Below the pieces are notes generated by a model. It was given only the letters and a program-made list of their open reading frames with translations. It did not search any database and had not been told where the DNA came from. The position numbers and the translations under genes were made by a program. A DNA stretch of 64,000 nucleotides from Mesotoga sp. BH458_6_3_2_1 (GTDB lineage Bacteria; Thermotogota; Thermotogae; Petrotogales; Kosmotogaceae): positions 124,001 to 188,000 of the forward strand of contig NZ_JFHL01000018.1 in the NCBI RefSeq assembly GCF_003664995.1, written 5' to 3'. Positions 1 through 7,643 of the stretch are shown here, one piece after another. The first letter of the stretch is position 1. Each line of letters opens with the position of its first letter.

Positions 1-1865
1 GCTCTTGCGACTTTCGAGAGCGAATCATTTGAGAGAACGACGTCTGCCGTTTCGATTGTTGCGTCGGCGCCCGAAGCCCCCATGGCAATTCCAACATCGG
101 CCCTTGCAATTACAGGTGCATCATTTATTCCGTCGCCAACAAATGCGGTTAGTTTTCCACTATCAATTGCTGATTCCACTGCTTTCATTTTGTCTTCGGG
201 AGTCGCTTCGGAAATCAGACTGTCAAGGTCCAGTTTGGCCGATATAGAAGCAGCATTATCTTGACTATCACCCGTAAGCATTACTATCTCATGAATTCCG
301 AGTTCTCTAAGCTTGATGAGGGCATCGGCAGAATCGTCCTTCAAAACGTCTGACAGAGTAAATACTCCCTCTACTCTGCCATCAATGGAAAGAAATATCT
401 TTCCTGATTCGCCTCGCTCTTCATAATCGATTCCGATATCTCTTAGCAGAGATGAGTTGCCAATGCCCATTTTCTTGCCGTTGATTTCTGCTGTGATACC
501 TTTTCCTGCGATTTCAGTAAGGTGGGAGATTTTCATTTCTTCGGGAATCTCTGGAATGAGTTCTCTAAAAGAACTTGCCACTGGATGAGTGGAGTAGCTT
601 TCCATTAGGGTTGCGTATTCCAATAACTCCCTCTTGTTATATCGGCCAGAAGTCTCTATTTGAGAGATCTCTGGCTTTCCCCTGGTCAGTGTTCCCGTTT
701 TGTCTATGAAAATCGCGTCAACCTTGCAGAGAGATTCCAGATAATTACTCCCCTTGAACAATATTCCCTCTTTTGAGGCCTTTCCAATACCGACGAAGTA
801 GCTTAACGGAACAGAGATGACTAATGCACAGGGACAGGAAATGACAAGAAGGATCAAGGCCTTATGAACCCAGTCTGAGAGTTCCCCTCCGAACAGCAGA
901 GGAGGAAACACCGCTATTGCAGTTGCAATGGAGACCACAATAGGTGTGTACAGTCTCGAGAACCTAGTAATGAACCGCTCCTTGTTAGATTTTCTTGAAG
1001 TCCCCTCTTCAACTAACTCCAGCATTCTGCTAGTGTAAGATTTCTGAAGATTTGTTGATGCAGTGATTTCTATTACACCTGACTTGTTTATGGTTCCGGC
1101 AAGAACTGTATCGCCTTCTTTTACAGGCACGTGACTGCTTTCTCCTGTAAGAAGTGATTTATCTATCCAGGTGCTTCCAGAGTTGATGAGGCCGTCAATG
1201 GGAATTCTCTCTCCCGGTCTGACAACATATCTATCACCCGGTTCGATCTGACCTGCCGGCACAGTCCGAAGTTTTCCGTCAATGATCTGATTGACCTCTT
1301 CAGCCCTTAAATCTATCAGTTCCTTCACTGATCTTCTTGATTTTCTCAGGGCGATTGCTTCCAGAAGCTCTCCAAAACTGTAAAAGATCATCACGGCAAC
1401 AGCTTCCGGCAATTCGTGGATCGCAAATGCGCCCATAGTGGCGATGGTCATGAGGAAACTCTCGTCGAACAAGTCGCCCTTGAGGAGATTTCTGGAAGCC
1501 TTTAGGACGGTATTTCCCCCAGCGGCAAGGTATGCAGTCACAAACAAACCATATTCCAGCAATTCATTGTTCCCATGGAGAAAGGGAGAAAAGACCAAAG
1601 CAATGAAAAACAGGGCTCCTGAGAAGAGTAGTCTCATTAGTTCCTTGACGGGTAAGTCTTGCTCAACCCCGGAAGATTGCAGCAAAGTTATCTTCGGAGA
1701 ATGTTTGTGAATGATTTCTTCGACTTCTTCGAAAGTCTGACTATCGATTATTAGTGTCGAAGAAGAGAAATCTATTCTAGCATCAACGCCCGATCTCTTT
1801 AGCTGATCCTCCAGTTTGGCTGCACATTTCGGACAATCAAGTCCTTCTATTCTGTATTTCTTCAT
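1..1865 (-). CDS. Heavy-metal translocating P-type ATPase (Zn/Cd/Pb exporter), C-terminus cut by window edge
   Basis: Inner-membrane P1B-type ATPase that pumps soft divalent metals out of the cytoplasm. The reading frame starts at ATG 1865 and stays open to position 1. It has an N-terminal HMA domain with GLDCPKCAAKLE (CxxC metal site, residues about 8-19), membrane helices, the SCPCALVISVP motif of the metal-binding helix, the phosphorylation motif DKTGT, a TGD motif and the hinge GDGINDAP near the edge. The last two membrane helices and the stop lie outside the window. CPC plus an HMA CxxC fits both Cu and Zn/Cd pumps; the CadC-like repressor one base upstream favours Zn/Cd/Pb. Transcribed from the arsR promoter. 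Confidence 0.93.
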   Translation of the reverse strand, partial: MKKYRIEGLDCPKCAAKLEDQLKRSGVDARIDFSSSTLIIDSQTFEEVEEIIHKHSPKITLLQSSGVEQDLPVKELMRLLFSGALFFIALVFSPFLHGNNELLEYGLFVTAYLAAGGNTVLKASRNLLKGDLFDESFLMTIATMGAFAIHELPEAVAVMIFYSFGELLEAIALRKSRRSVKELIDLRAEEVNQIIDGKLRTVPAGQIEPGDRYVVRPGERIPIDGLINSGSTWIDKSLLTGESSHVPVKEGDTVLAGTINKSGVIEITASTNLQKSYTSRMLELVEEGTSRKSNKERFITRFSRLYTPIVVSIATAIAVFPPLLFGGELSDWVHKALILLVISCPCALVISVPLSYFVGIGKASKEGILFKGSNYLESLCKVDAIFIDKTGTLTRGKPEISQIETSGRYNKRELLEYATLMESYSTHPVASSFRELIPEIPEEMKISHLTEIAGKGITAEINGKKMGIGNSSLLRDIGIDYEERGESGKIFLSIDGRVEGVFTLSDVLKDDSADALIKLRELGIHEIVMLTGDSQDNAASISAKLDLDSLISEATPEDKMKAVESAIDSGKLTAFVGDGINDAPVIARADVGIAMGASGADATIETADVVLSNDSLSKVAR

Positions 1866-1866
1866 T

Positions 1867-2217
1867 CTAATCGCCCTCCGACAGTTCCTGGAAGTGCTCT
1901 CTGGCAATGTGTATGAGGTCAATAACGTGATGGTCACCCAGAGAGTATAAGACTGACTTCCCCTCCCTACGATTTCTCACAAGTCGATAAGATTTAAGCT
2001 GCTTCAGATGGTGAGAAATCGTAGGGAGAGTCAACTCCAGAATTTCGGCCAGATCGCAAGTACATAACTCGGCCTCAGACAGAAGAAATATTATCTTTGT
2101 TCGCGTCTCATCTGAAAGTACCTTGAAGAGTTCTGAGAGTCCTGAAACTTCCTCTGCAATCTCTCTATATTTGTTCACATCAACATGAACTTCTCTACTC
2201 GGGCACAGATCGCTCAC
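1867..2217 (-). CDS. ArsR/SmtB-family metal-sensing repressor (CadC-like)
   Basis: A 116-residue winged-helix repressor that should release DNA on binding metal. It starts at GTG 2217 behind GGAGGT. The recognition region reads TLPTISHHLKQLKSYRLV, typical of ArsR proteins. ELCTCDLAEIL carries the Cys-x-Cys of the alpha-3 metal site, and a further Cys near the N-terminus (residue 5) could complete a CadC-type alpha3N site. The stop codon is one base before the ATPase start, so the two form an operon. A perfect palindrome overlaps its promoter, which implies autorepression. Confidence 0.93.
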   Translation of the reverse strand: MSDLCPSREVHVDVNKYREIAEEVSGLSELFKVLSDETRTKIIFLLSEAELCTCDLAEILELTLPTISHHLKQLKSYRLVRNRREGKSVLYSLGDHHVIDLIHIAREHFQELSEGD

Positions 2218-2227
2218 TGCCTACCTC

Positions 2228-2282
2228 CAATCAATTAGATGAGTGTCTAATTGATTGTACTTCGAATATCTGCCTGAGTCAA
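2228..2282 (-). promoter_or_regulatory. arsR promoter with perfect palindromic operator
   Basis: On the minus strand, TTGACT (2277-2282), a 17-base spacer and TACAAT (2254-2259) form a near-consensus promoter. CAATCAATTAGA (2228-2239) and TCTAATTGATTG (2246-2257) are a perfect 12-base inverted repeat with a 6-base spacer that covers most of the -10 box and the transcription start. This is the expected position for an ArsR-family operator. The ribosome binding site follows immediately. Confidence 0.85.
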
Positions 2283-2283
2283 G

Positions 2284-3564
2284 TCACTTTCCAAACACTA
2301 CTGCAGGTGTGGAAATGAGAAGTTCTTTTCCGCCAAAAATGAAGACACCCTCGATGTAATAGGCGGTAGGAAGTCCAAAGGAAAGTTCTATTGATTGGTT
2401 TTCATTTATTATTTCGAATTCGAAGCTGGATTTTCTGAAGTCTCCGTCTGGAGAAGATGCCGTGAAAAGTCTAAGTTCATTCAGCTTGGCATCTCCTGTC
2501 TTCACGACTGGCTGAATTCTCGCTCCTTCTTCGAAAGAAACGGTTTTGCAGCTCAAAGCGGGAAGTTCCTCACCGGTATTGATGTGGTAGATCATTGAAC
2601 TGATAGCCTGTGTTACTCTGAAGATTTCTGTTCCGTGCCCGGCGTTAGGGGCATAGACCATCGAGAAGTAACCAGGGAGATTATCCACATACAGTTTGGA
2701 AGCGTCTATCGGCCAGTAGGGATCGTTGGTCCCGACGACTATGAGTTTCGGCACTTCTAAATCCATGCGGTAGGTGAAAGGATCTATGTATTGAAGGAGA
2801 TCTCGCTTGACAGGGTTATCAAGATCGTCGAGTATCCCTCTCTCAACGTATTCTCTTATCGAAGGGCTGAAGCTTCCCCAGAAACTAAGCTGGTGTTGCA
2901 TCTGTTCAGCGATATTGAGATTATCAAAGGCGATAGGAACGATTCCTTTGACTCGCTTGTCCATTGCGGCTGTAAGCCATGTAGTCCAGCCGCGCTTTGA
3001 TCCGCCAGTCAAAATGAATCCTTCAATCTTGTCGCCCATGTTCTTGATATAGTCATCAAGAAGGTTCATCGAAACAACAGTTGACTTTACCATTGGTAAC
3101 AGAGCCGGCCAGCTATAGTCCCCTGTTTCGATAAACTGTGAGAAGGAGTAGCTAAGCAGCCAATCCTCTCTTAACCCGCCGAAGAGTGGCTGATTTGGTA
3201 TATCGAAAAGCACGGCAACGTATGCTTTGTTTTGCAGCGCCAAAAGTCTGAAGATGGAGAGCTCTTCCTGAGTATACTTGTAATCTCCGGCAATGAATAT
3301 TACTGCGACTGTTGATAGTACACTTGGTGGTCTTATTATCATCAGATGATTCTGCCACTGGGTATTCTGCCATGTAACTGAATCAAACTTCATGGTCTCG
3401 ATTTTTATCAGACCTTGCGATGGCGATTCCACAATCAATGCATTTCCTTCTTCAAGGTTTGAGGGGAGAGTATCTGAATGGAGAAACGCGTCCATTGTAA
3501 GCGCAGAAAGTACGGTTTCGACAATTAGGATAAGAGAAATCACGACAATCTTCATTTCATGCAC
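2284..3564 (-). CDS. PhoPQ-activated pathogenicity-related (PqaA-like) alpha/beta hydrolase, secreted
   Basis: Protein of about 426 residues with an N-terminal hydrophobic signal segment. It has an alpha/beta-hydrolase core typical of the PhoPQ-related family: the nucleophile elbow TGGSKRGW (Ser about 189), an acid in VVGTNDPYWP (Asp about 281) and a histidine in NAGHGTE (His about 310). The substrate is unknown; some homologues are called PqaA. The start is either GTG 3564, which overlaps the upstream regulator by 8 bases, or ATG 3555, directly after that gene's TGA. It probably shares a transcript with the upstream regulator. No terminator separates it from the arsR promoter downstream. Confidence 0.85.
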   Translation of the reverse strand: MHEMKIVVISLILIVETVLSALTMDAFLHSDTLPSNLEEGNALIVESPSQGLIKIETMKFDSVTWQNTQWQNHLMIIRPPSVLSTVAVIFIAGDYKYTQEELSIFRLLALQNKAYVAVLFDIPNQPLFGGLREDWLLSYSFSQFIETGDYSWPALLPMVKSTVVSMNLLDDYIKNMGDKIEGFILTGGSKRGWTTWLTAAMDKRVKGIVPIAFDNLNIAEQMQHQLSFWGSFSPSIREYVERGILDDLDNPVKRDLLQYIDPFTYRMDLEVPKLIVVGTNDPYWPIDASKLYVDNLPGYFSMVYAPNAGHGTEIFRVTQAISSMIYHINTGEELPALSCKTVSFEEGARIQPVVKTGDAKLNELRLFTASSPDGDFRKSSFEFEIINENQSIELSFGLPTAYYIEGVFIFGGKELLISTPAVVFGK

Positions 3565-4234
3565 CTAAGGTCTTCAATAGACTGGCGGTGATTTCTTTCA
3601 GTTTCTCAACTATATCTTCCGGTCCCGTAATTCTTGCTTCTTTATTTGAGGCAAGGAACATAACGAGGTCCCCAAAGTGAAAAAAGTGATAGACGCGAAA
3701 GTCCTTTTCTAAGTCAAAGTGAGCCTCACTGAACTTCGCCCCACGAGGGAACAGCTTGTTCCACAGCATTGGCTCTTCAATGTATTTCCTGCTTGTGATC
3801 TTCACTTTGTCGACTTCATCCGACCTGACAAAGAGAAGTTCACCGTCTTCTTGAACTCCGCAGAATCGCTCTTGTCTTTCGTCAAAGCAGGCAGGACTGA
3901 AGAAGAGCTCATTACCTCCTCGAAAAACAACTTTCACAGCCTTCTTTCGATTAATGGCCTTAAGAAAGATTGAGCTGACAAGATTCTCGCTCTTTGTTTG
4001 CGACTTCATGCTGTCTTCGAAGAGGGAAGGCAGCCGATACGCTTCGGAATAGAAGTACTCTCTACTAGTGTGGGAGTACTTTAGTGGAGCGCCCAGATTT
4101 GCTCTCATGTACTTGAAATCTCTTCGAGCCTGACGGCTGGAGATGCCGAACTTTCCAGTGTATTCATTCATAGAGGCCGGATCGTTGCTTGACAGGCGGT
4201 CATGTAGCCAAATAATTCTCATTTCTCTTGACAT
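3557..4234 (-). CDS. HTH/WYL-like transcriptional regulator
   Basis: Protein of 225 residues. The N-terminus (MSREMRIIWLHDRLSS, then FGISSRQARRDFKYMRANLG) looks like the winged helix-turn-helix of WYL/DeoR-type regulators. The middle (KAVKVVFRGGNELFFSPACF) and the C-terminal part fit a diverged WYL sensor domain. The start is ATG 4234 behind AGGAGGTGG; an in-frame TTG 13 codons upstream has no such site. It is translationally coupled to the hydrolase downstream, so it may regulate that pair. The WYL assignment rests on overall pattern, not a strict motif. Confidence 0.7.
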   Translation of the reverse strand: MSREMRIIWLHDRLSSNDPASMNEYTGKFGISSRQARRDFKYMRANLGAPLKYSHTSREYFYSEAYRLPSLFEDSMKSQTKSENLVSSIFLKAINRKKAVKVVFRGGNELFFSPACFDERQERFCGVQEDGELLFVRSDEVDKVKITSRKYIEEPMLWNKLFPRGAKFSEAHFDLEKDFRVYHFFHFGDLVMFLASNKEARITGPEDIVEKLKEITASLLKTLGA

Positions 4235-4371
4235 AACTCTACCACCTCCTGGAGTCGGACGAAAGCCAGCCAATCTTCGCAGATCTCAATTCGAAGATGT
4301 TAGAATTGCAATTGTATTATACAGAATTAAATAGACTAAAGCTAGGAGCTGGCCGATGATGGAGAAGAGAT

Positions 4372-5031
4372 ATGATTAAGGGAATCGTTCTTGATCTATT
4401 CGGGACTATTGTGAGTAACAAAAGGCTCTTCACACCTATTTGCTCAAAGATGGCGGCAGACTCTGGTGTTGAATTAGAGGAAATCGAGCGAGATTTCGTT
4501 GATCTTTACAGACGTCACTTCAAGAATTGCCATCGTTTGCCATTTCAGCCAGAAAGATATTACTATTACCTTCTGATAACGGAACTAATTGATAAATATG
4601 AGCTGCCCGGGGACATGGAATCATACTGCAATTTCATGTACGACTCCTTTTCAAAGCTTCCCGCCTATTCAGACTCTAAGATACTTAAGAAGATGTGCAG
4701 GGAGTTCACCACTGCGATTCTCACCAACGCCGATGATGTCTTCGTCAAGAAAGTGATTGAGAGAAACAGAATTCCTCACCACGTGCTGTTGACTTCGGAG
4801 ACTGCGAGATCATACAAGCCTTCCGAAGAGATCTTCAAAAAGATCTTATCACTTATGGGACTAGAGAAACCTGAGGTTGTCTTTGTTGGCGACAGTATTC
4901 AGGTCGATATGCTTGGAGCTTCCGGCGCGGGAATAAAGGGAATACTTATCGATAGATCCAAATCATATTTTGACTACGTTCCTAGAATAGAAAGCCTGGA
5001 GGAGTTGCCTAGCCTGCTAAGGCAACTTTGA
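4372..5031 (+). CDS. HAD-superfamily hydrolase (subfamily IA-like)
   Basis: Protein of 219 residues with the HAD motifs: motif I VLDLFGTIV (nucleophile Asp 8), motif II ILTNAD, motif III Lys in ARSYKPSEEIF and motif IV VFVGDSIQVDMLGA. The second aspartate of the usual DxDxT is Phe here (DLFGT). HAD phosphatases use that aspartate as acid/base, so activity as an ordinary phosphatase is uncertain; dehalogenase-like members also depart from DxD. An ATG follows GGAGAAGAG. Its 3' end overlaps the convergent threonine aldolase gene by 23 bases. Confidence 0.85.
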   Translation: MIKGIVLDLFGTIVSNKRLFTPICSKMAADSGVELEEIERDFVDLYRRHFKNCHRLPFQPERYYYYLLITELIDKYELPGDMESYCNFMYDSFSKLPAYSDSKILKKMCREFTTAILTNADDVFVKKVIERNRIPHHVLLTSETARSYKPSEEIFKKILSLMGLEKPEVVFVGDSIQVDMLGASGAGIKGILIDRSKSYFDYVPRIESLEELPSLLRQL

Positions 5032-6046
5032 GCGCACTTTCGAATTCTGTGACGACTCTTTCAAGATCGTCTCGTGAAACGTTAAGATTCGTCACGAATC
5101 GCCATTCACCACCCTCGGGAGGGTTTATCTTTATACCCTTTTCTAGAAGCGTCTCAACTATGAGTCTTGAACGTGCCTTGTTATTGAGCTTGAAGAAGAC
5201 CATGTTAATGTCCAGCCTCTCAGAGAAAACCTCTATGCCAGGTATCGTTGACAGACCTTCGGCGAGAAATCTTGCGTTTCTGTGATCTTCCGAGAGACGA
5301 TCGATCATTTTCTCCAGAGCGAAAACTCCTGCAGCGGCAATAATTCCGGCCTGACGCATAGCACCGCCCATAATCTTTCTTCCCTTTCTAGCCTTTTTTA
5401 TGAACTCTTTCGTGCCGACAAGCATTGAACCTATCGGTGCGCCGAGACCTTTAGAGAGACAGAACATGACTGAATCTGACTGAGCAGCGATTTCTGCCGG
5501 GCTTACTTCAGCAGTAATCGCAGCGTTGAAGATTCGCGCACCGTCAAGATGGAGAGGAATGCTTCTCTCTCTTGCAAGTTTATAGACTTGCTTCATGTAT
5601 TCCATGGGGAGTAAACGTCCGCTGGAATGTGCGTTCTCCAGGCAGATTAGGCCCGTTCTCGGATAGTGAAGATCTTCCGACCTGATCGCTTTCCTGATTC
5701 TTTCCACCGAAGGCATGCCGTCATCACAATCAAGAGTTCTCATTTGAACTCCGGCTATCACAGCAGAAGCACCTGCCTCGTGAACAATAATGTGATTTGA
5801 AGCAGGTATGATCACCTCATCGCCTCTTAATGTATGTGTCAGGATTGAAAGTTGATTCCCAAAAGTCCCGGATGGAACAAAGAGTGCGGCCTCTTTTCCG
5901 AGTATGCCCGAGGCTATCTCTTCTAGCCTGTTTACTGTCGGATCGTCTCCATAAACGTCGTCTCCCACTTCTGCATCGGCCATTACCCTGCGCATTTCTT
6001 CGCCGGGGACCGTAACTGTATCACCTCTGATGTCTATCCACTTCAC
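5009..6046 (-). CDS. ltaE: Low-specificity L-threonine aldolase
   Basis: PLP enzyme of 345 residues that cleaves L-threonine (or allo-threonine) to glycine and acetaldehyde. The fold-type I signature is clear: the N-terminal IDIRGDTVT, an Asp contacting the PLP nitrogen in HLDGARIFNA (about residue 168) and the Schiff-base lysine in MFCLSKGLGAPIGS (Lys 199). Full length for the family. The start is GTG 6046 with GGAGGT six bases upstream. A TATAAT lies at 6079-6084 on the minus strand. Glycine produced here could feed the glycine cleavage system, whose GcvPB is at the right edge of the window. Confidence 0.93.
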   Translation of the reverse strand: MKWIDIRGDTVTVPGEEMRRVMADAEVGDDVYGDDPTVNRLEEIASGILGKEAALFVPSGTFGNQLSILTHTLRGDEVIIPASNHIIVHEAGASAVIAGVQMRTLDCDDGMPSVERIRKAIRSEDLHYPRTGLICLENAHSSGRLLPMEYMKQVYKLARERSIPLHLDGARIFNAAITAEVSPAEIAAQSDSVMFCLSKGLGAPIGSMLVGTKEFIKKARKGRKIMGGAMRQAGIIAAAGVFALEKMIDRLSEDHRNARFLAEGLSTIPGIEVFSERLDINMVFFKLNNKARSRLIVETLLEKGIKINPPEGGEWRFVTNLNVSRDDLERVVTEFESALKVALAG

Positions 6047-6111
6047 GACGGCACCTCCAAAGGTTTGCTATGAAAATAATTATAAACCAGAACCGTTAAG
6101 TAAAGAAAAAG

Positions 6112-6129
6112 CCGGATCTAATGATCCGG
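6112..6129 (-). terminator. Rho-independent terminator on the minus strand
   Basis: CCGGATC / GATCCGG form a 7-base-pair stem with a TAAT loop. Read on the minus strand it is followed by CTTTTTCTTTACTT. It lies just upstream of the ltaE promoter, so it would end a transcript coming from the DUF3795 side rather than serve ltaE. Confidence 0.65.
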
Positions 6130-6420
6130 ACTATATGGGGTTCCTATCTAAGGGGGATAGGGGGGTTATAAACTATAGTAATTCTAGTTTGTTTTCATTA
6201 ATATAACTTTGTGTTAATAAGGCGAAATCATGCAGGATCAATTGCCTATAGTTTAATACCCACAAACATTATTAACATAAGTTCATTTTCATGCCAAGAG
6301 ACTTGACTTGCCCAACGGATACTAGAGGATCAGGCCACAGACTGAGCAAGATGCAGAAGCTCTCGAAAGGCGATTCTTCACAGGTCTTTCGAAATTGAGG
6401 GGCACACCTGGCATCTGCGA
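6130..6420. other. Non-coding stretch between DUF3795 gene and ltaE terminator
   Basis: No convincing ORF. It holds three G runs (4, 5 and 6 G) at 6136-6166 with a small hairpin CCTATC/GATAGG among them, and an inverted repeat AAACTATAG / CTATAGTTT at about 6172-6180 and 6245-6253. The only good terminator is 290 bases past the DUF3795 stop, so this may be a long 3' UTR or an unrecognised small RNA. I could not match it to a known RNA family. Confidence 0.35.
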
Positions 6421-6780
6421 TCATCGTTCCTGATCGGAGGAACCGTATCGTTGTTCATGAACTAAATCCAGTCGTAGTTTTGCTCTGGGTAACGATCTCA
6501 AGAACCTTTCCAAGGTTTTACACGGATACTTGTCGCATTCCCCGCAGTTAGAAATTCCTTTCTCTTCACAACAGCTCTTGAAGGGGCATCCATCGCATAG
6601 TTTGAAGCGTATGTCGCTGTGGCAGCCGCAACAATTGATTTCAGAGAATGCAATATCGAATCCAAAGTCTTTCGTCCAACGATTTGCAGTTTCTCTCCTC
6701 AACGAATCATCATTAGCCAAAGTGGCTCTGTATGTCTCACACTGAGTGCAGTCTATGCCACAGAATGCTATCATATTCAT
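6421..6780 (-). CDS. DUF3795 cysteine-rich protein
   Basis: A 119-residue protein with ten or more cysteines in CxxC-like spacing: FCGIDCTQCETYRAT at the N-terminus, then NCCGCHSD, CDGCPFKSCCEEKG and NCGECDKYPC. This is the DUF3795 pattern and suggests a bound metal or Fe-S cluster. Function unknown. The starting methionine follows a weakly purine-rich region. It is divergent from the thioesterase gene, with about 90 bases between the starts. Confidence 0.8.
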   Translation of the reverse strand: MNMIAFCGIDCTQCETYRATLANDDSLRRETANRWTKDFGFDIAFSEINCCGCHSDIRFKLCDGCPFKSCCEEKGISNCGECDKYPCKTLERFLRSLPRAKLRLDLVHEQRYGSSDQER

Positions 6781-6871
6781 ACCACCGTCCAGGCCGCTAC
6801 AATTAGAGACATCTGCTCACAGATAGAGCATATCATTATGTGAAGCACAGACATAACTATGGAGGGAAGAT

Positions 6872-7609
6872 TTGAAACCATTGGTAACGGAAGAGGTTTA
6901 CAGAGTACGGTATTATGAACTGAAAAATGACTGGAAGGCTTCAATTTCATCTATTATGGATTATTTCAACGACATTGTGACATTGCAGACGGTGCAAGTT
7001 GGCCATGGAGTCGACGTAATGAGCAAAGGAGAATATGCATGGCTTCTGCTTCGCTGGGAAATAAGGGTCGACAGGTACCCTGACTACATGGAGAGTGTTG
7101 TTGTTCGAACTGTTCCGCATTCGATGGACAGGTACTACGCTTACAGGTGTTTCGAAATCCATGATACTTCAGGTGCATGCATTGTAGAAGCAGACTCTCA
7201 GTGGATTTTGATCGATCAGAAGAAGCGGAGACCGGTTCGGATAGGGGAAGAGTTCTATAGAAGATACGGTGTTGACACTGACTTCCATCAACCTCTCTCT
7301 TTCACGAAAATTCCCGAACCGGAAGCCGCGGATATGGAAGTCTCTCTAAGAGTTCGCCAGTCGGATTTGGACACAAATGGACATTCAAACAATGTATCGT
7401 ATGTCAAATGGATAATTGAGACAGTTCCGAGAGAAATCGAGAACAAGCATCTGCAAAGGCTTGCAATTAGATACATACACGAGTCGAGAAGAGACGATGA
7501 GATTGCAGTAACTAGCACCTTCAGAAAATGTAATAATTTCGTTGAGGGAATGCACCGGATTAGCAACGGTGAAAGATTGCTGACATTGGCTAGGACTGAA
7601 TGGATATGA
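6872..7609 (+). CDS. Acyl-ACP thioesterase (FatA/FatB-like)
   Basis: Cytoplasmic enzyme of 245 residues that hydrolyses acyl-ACP to free fatty acid. It has two hot-dog domains; the second contains VRQSDLDTNGHSNNVSYVKWI, the family signature with the catalytic Asn/His region. The N-terminal half shows the matching YELKNDWKASISSIMDYFND start. The start is TTG 6872 behind GGAGGG. It stands alone, convergent with the KamA gene. Bacterial members are common in Thermotogota and Firmicutes. Confidence 0.88.
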   Translation: MKPLVTEEVYRVRYYELKNDWKASISSIMDYFNDIVTLQTVQVGHGVDVMSKGEYAWLLLRWEIRVDRYPDYMESVVVRTVPHSMDRYYAYRCFEIHDTSGACIVEADSQWILIDQKKRRPVRIGEEFYRRYGVDTDFHQPLSFTKIPEPEAADMEVSLRVRQSDLDTNGHSNNVSYVKWIIETVPREIENKHLQRLAIRYIHESRRDDEIAVTSTFRKCNNFVEGMHRISNGERLLTLARTEWI

Positions 7610-7643
7610 AGGACGGCAGAAACCGCCCTTCTAGACTACTCTA

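Noticed and set aside
1438-1710. Plus-strand ORF opposite the P-type ATPase
   Set aside because: Antisense to well-conserved membrane helices of the ATPase, with no domain or start signal of its own.
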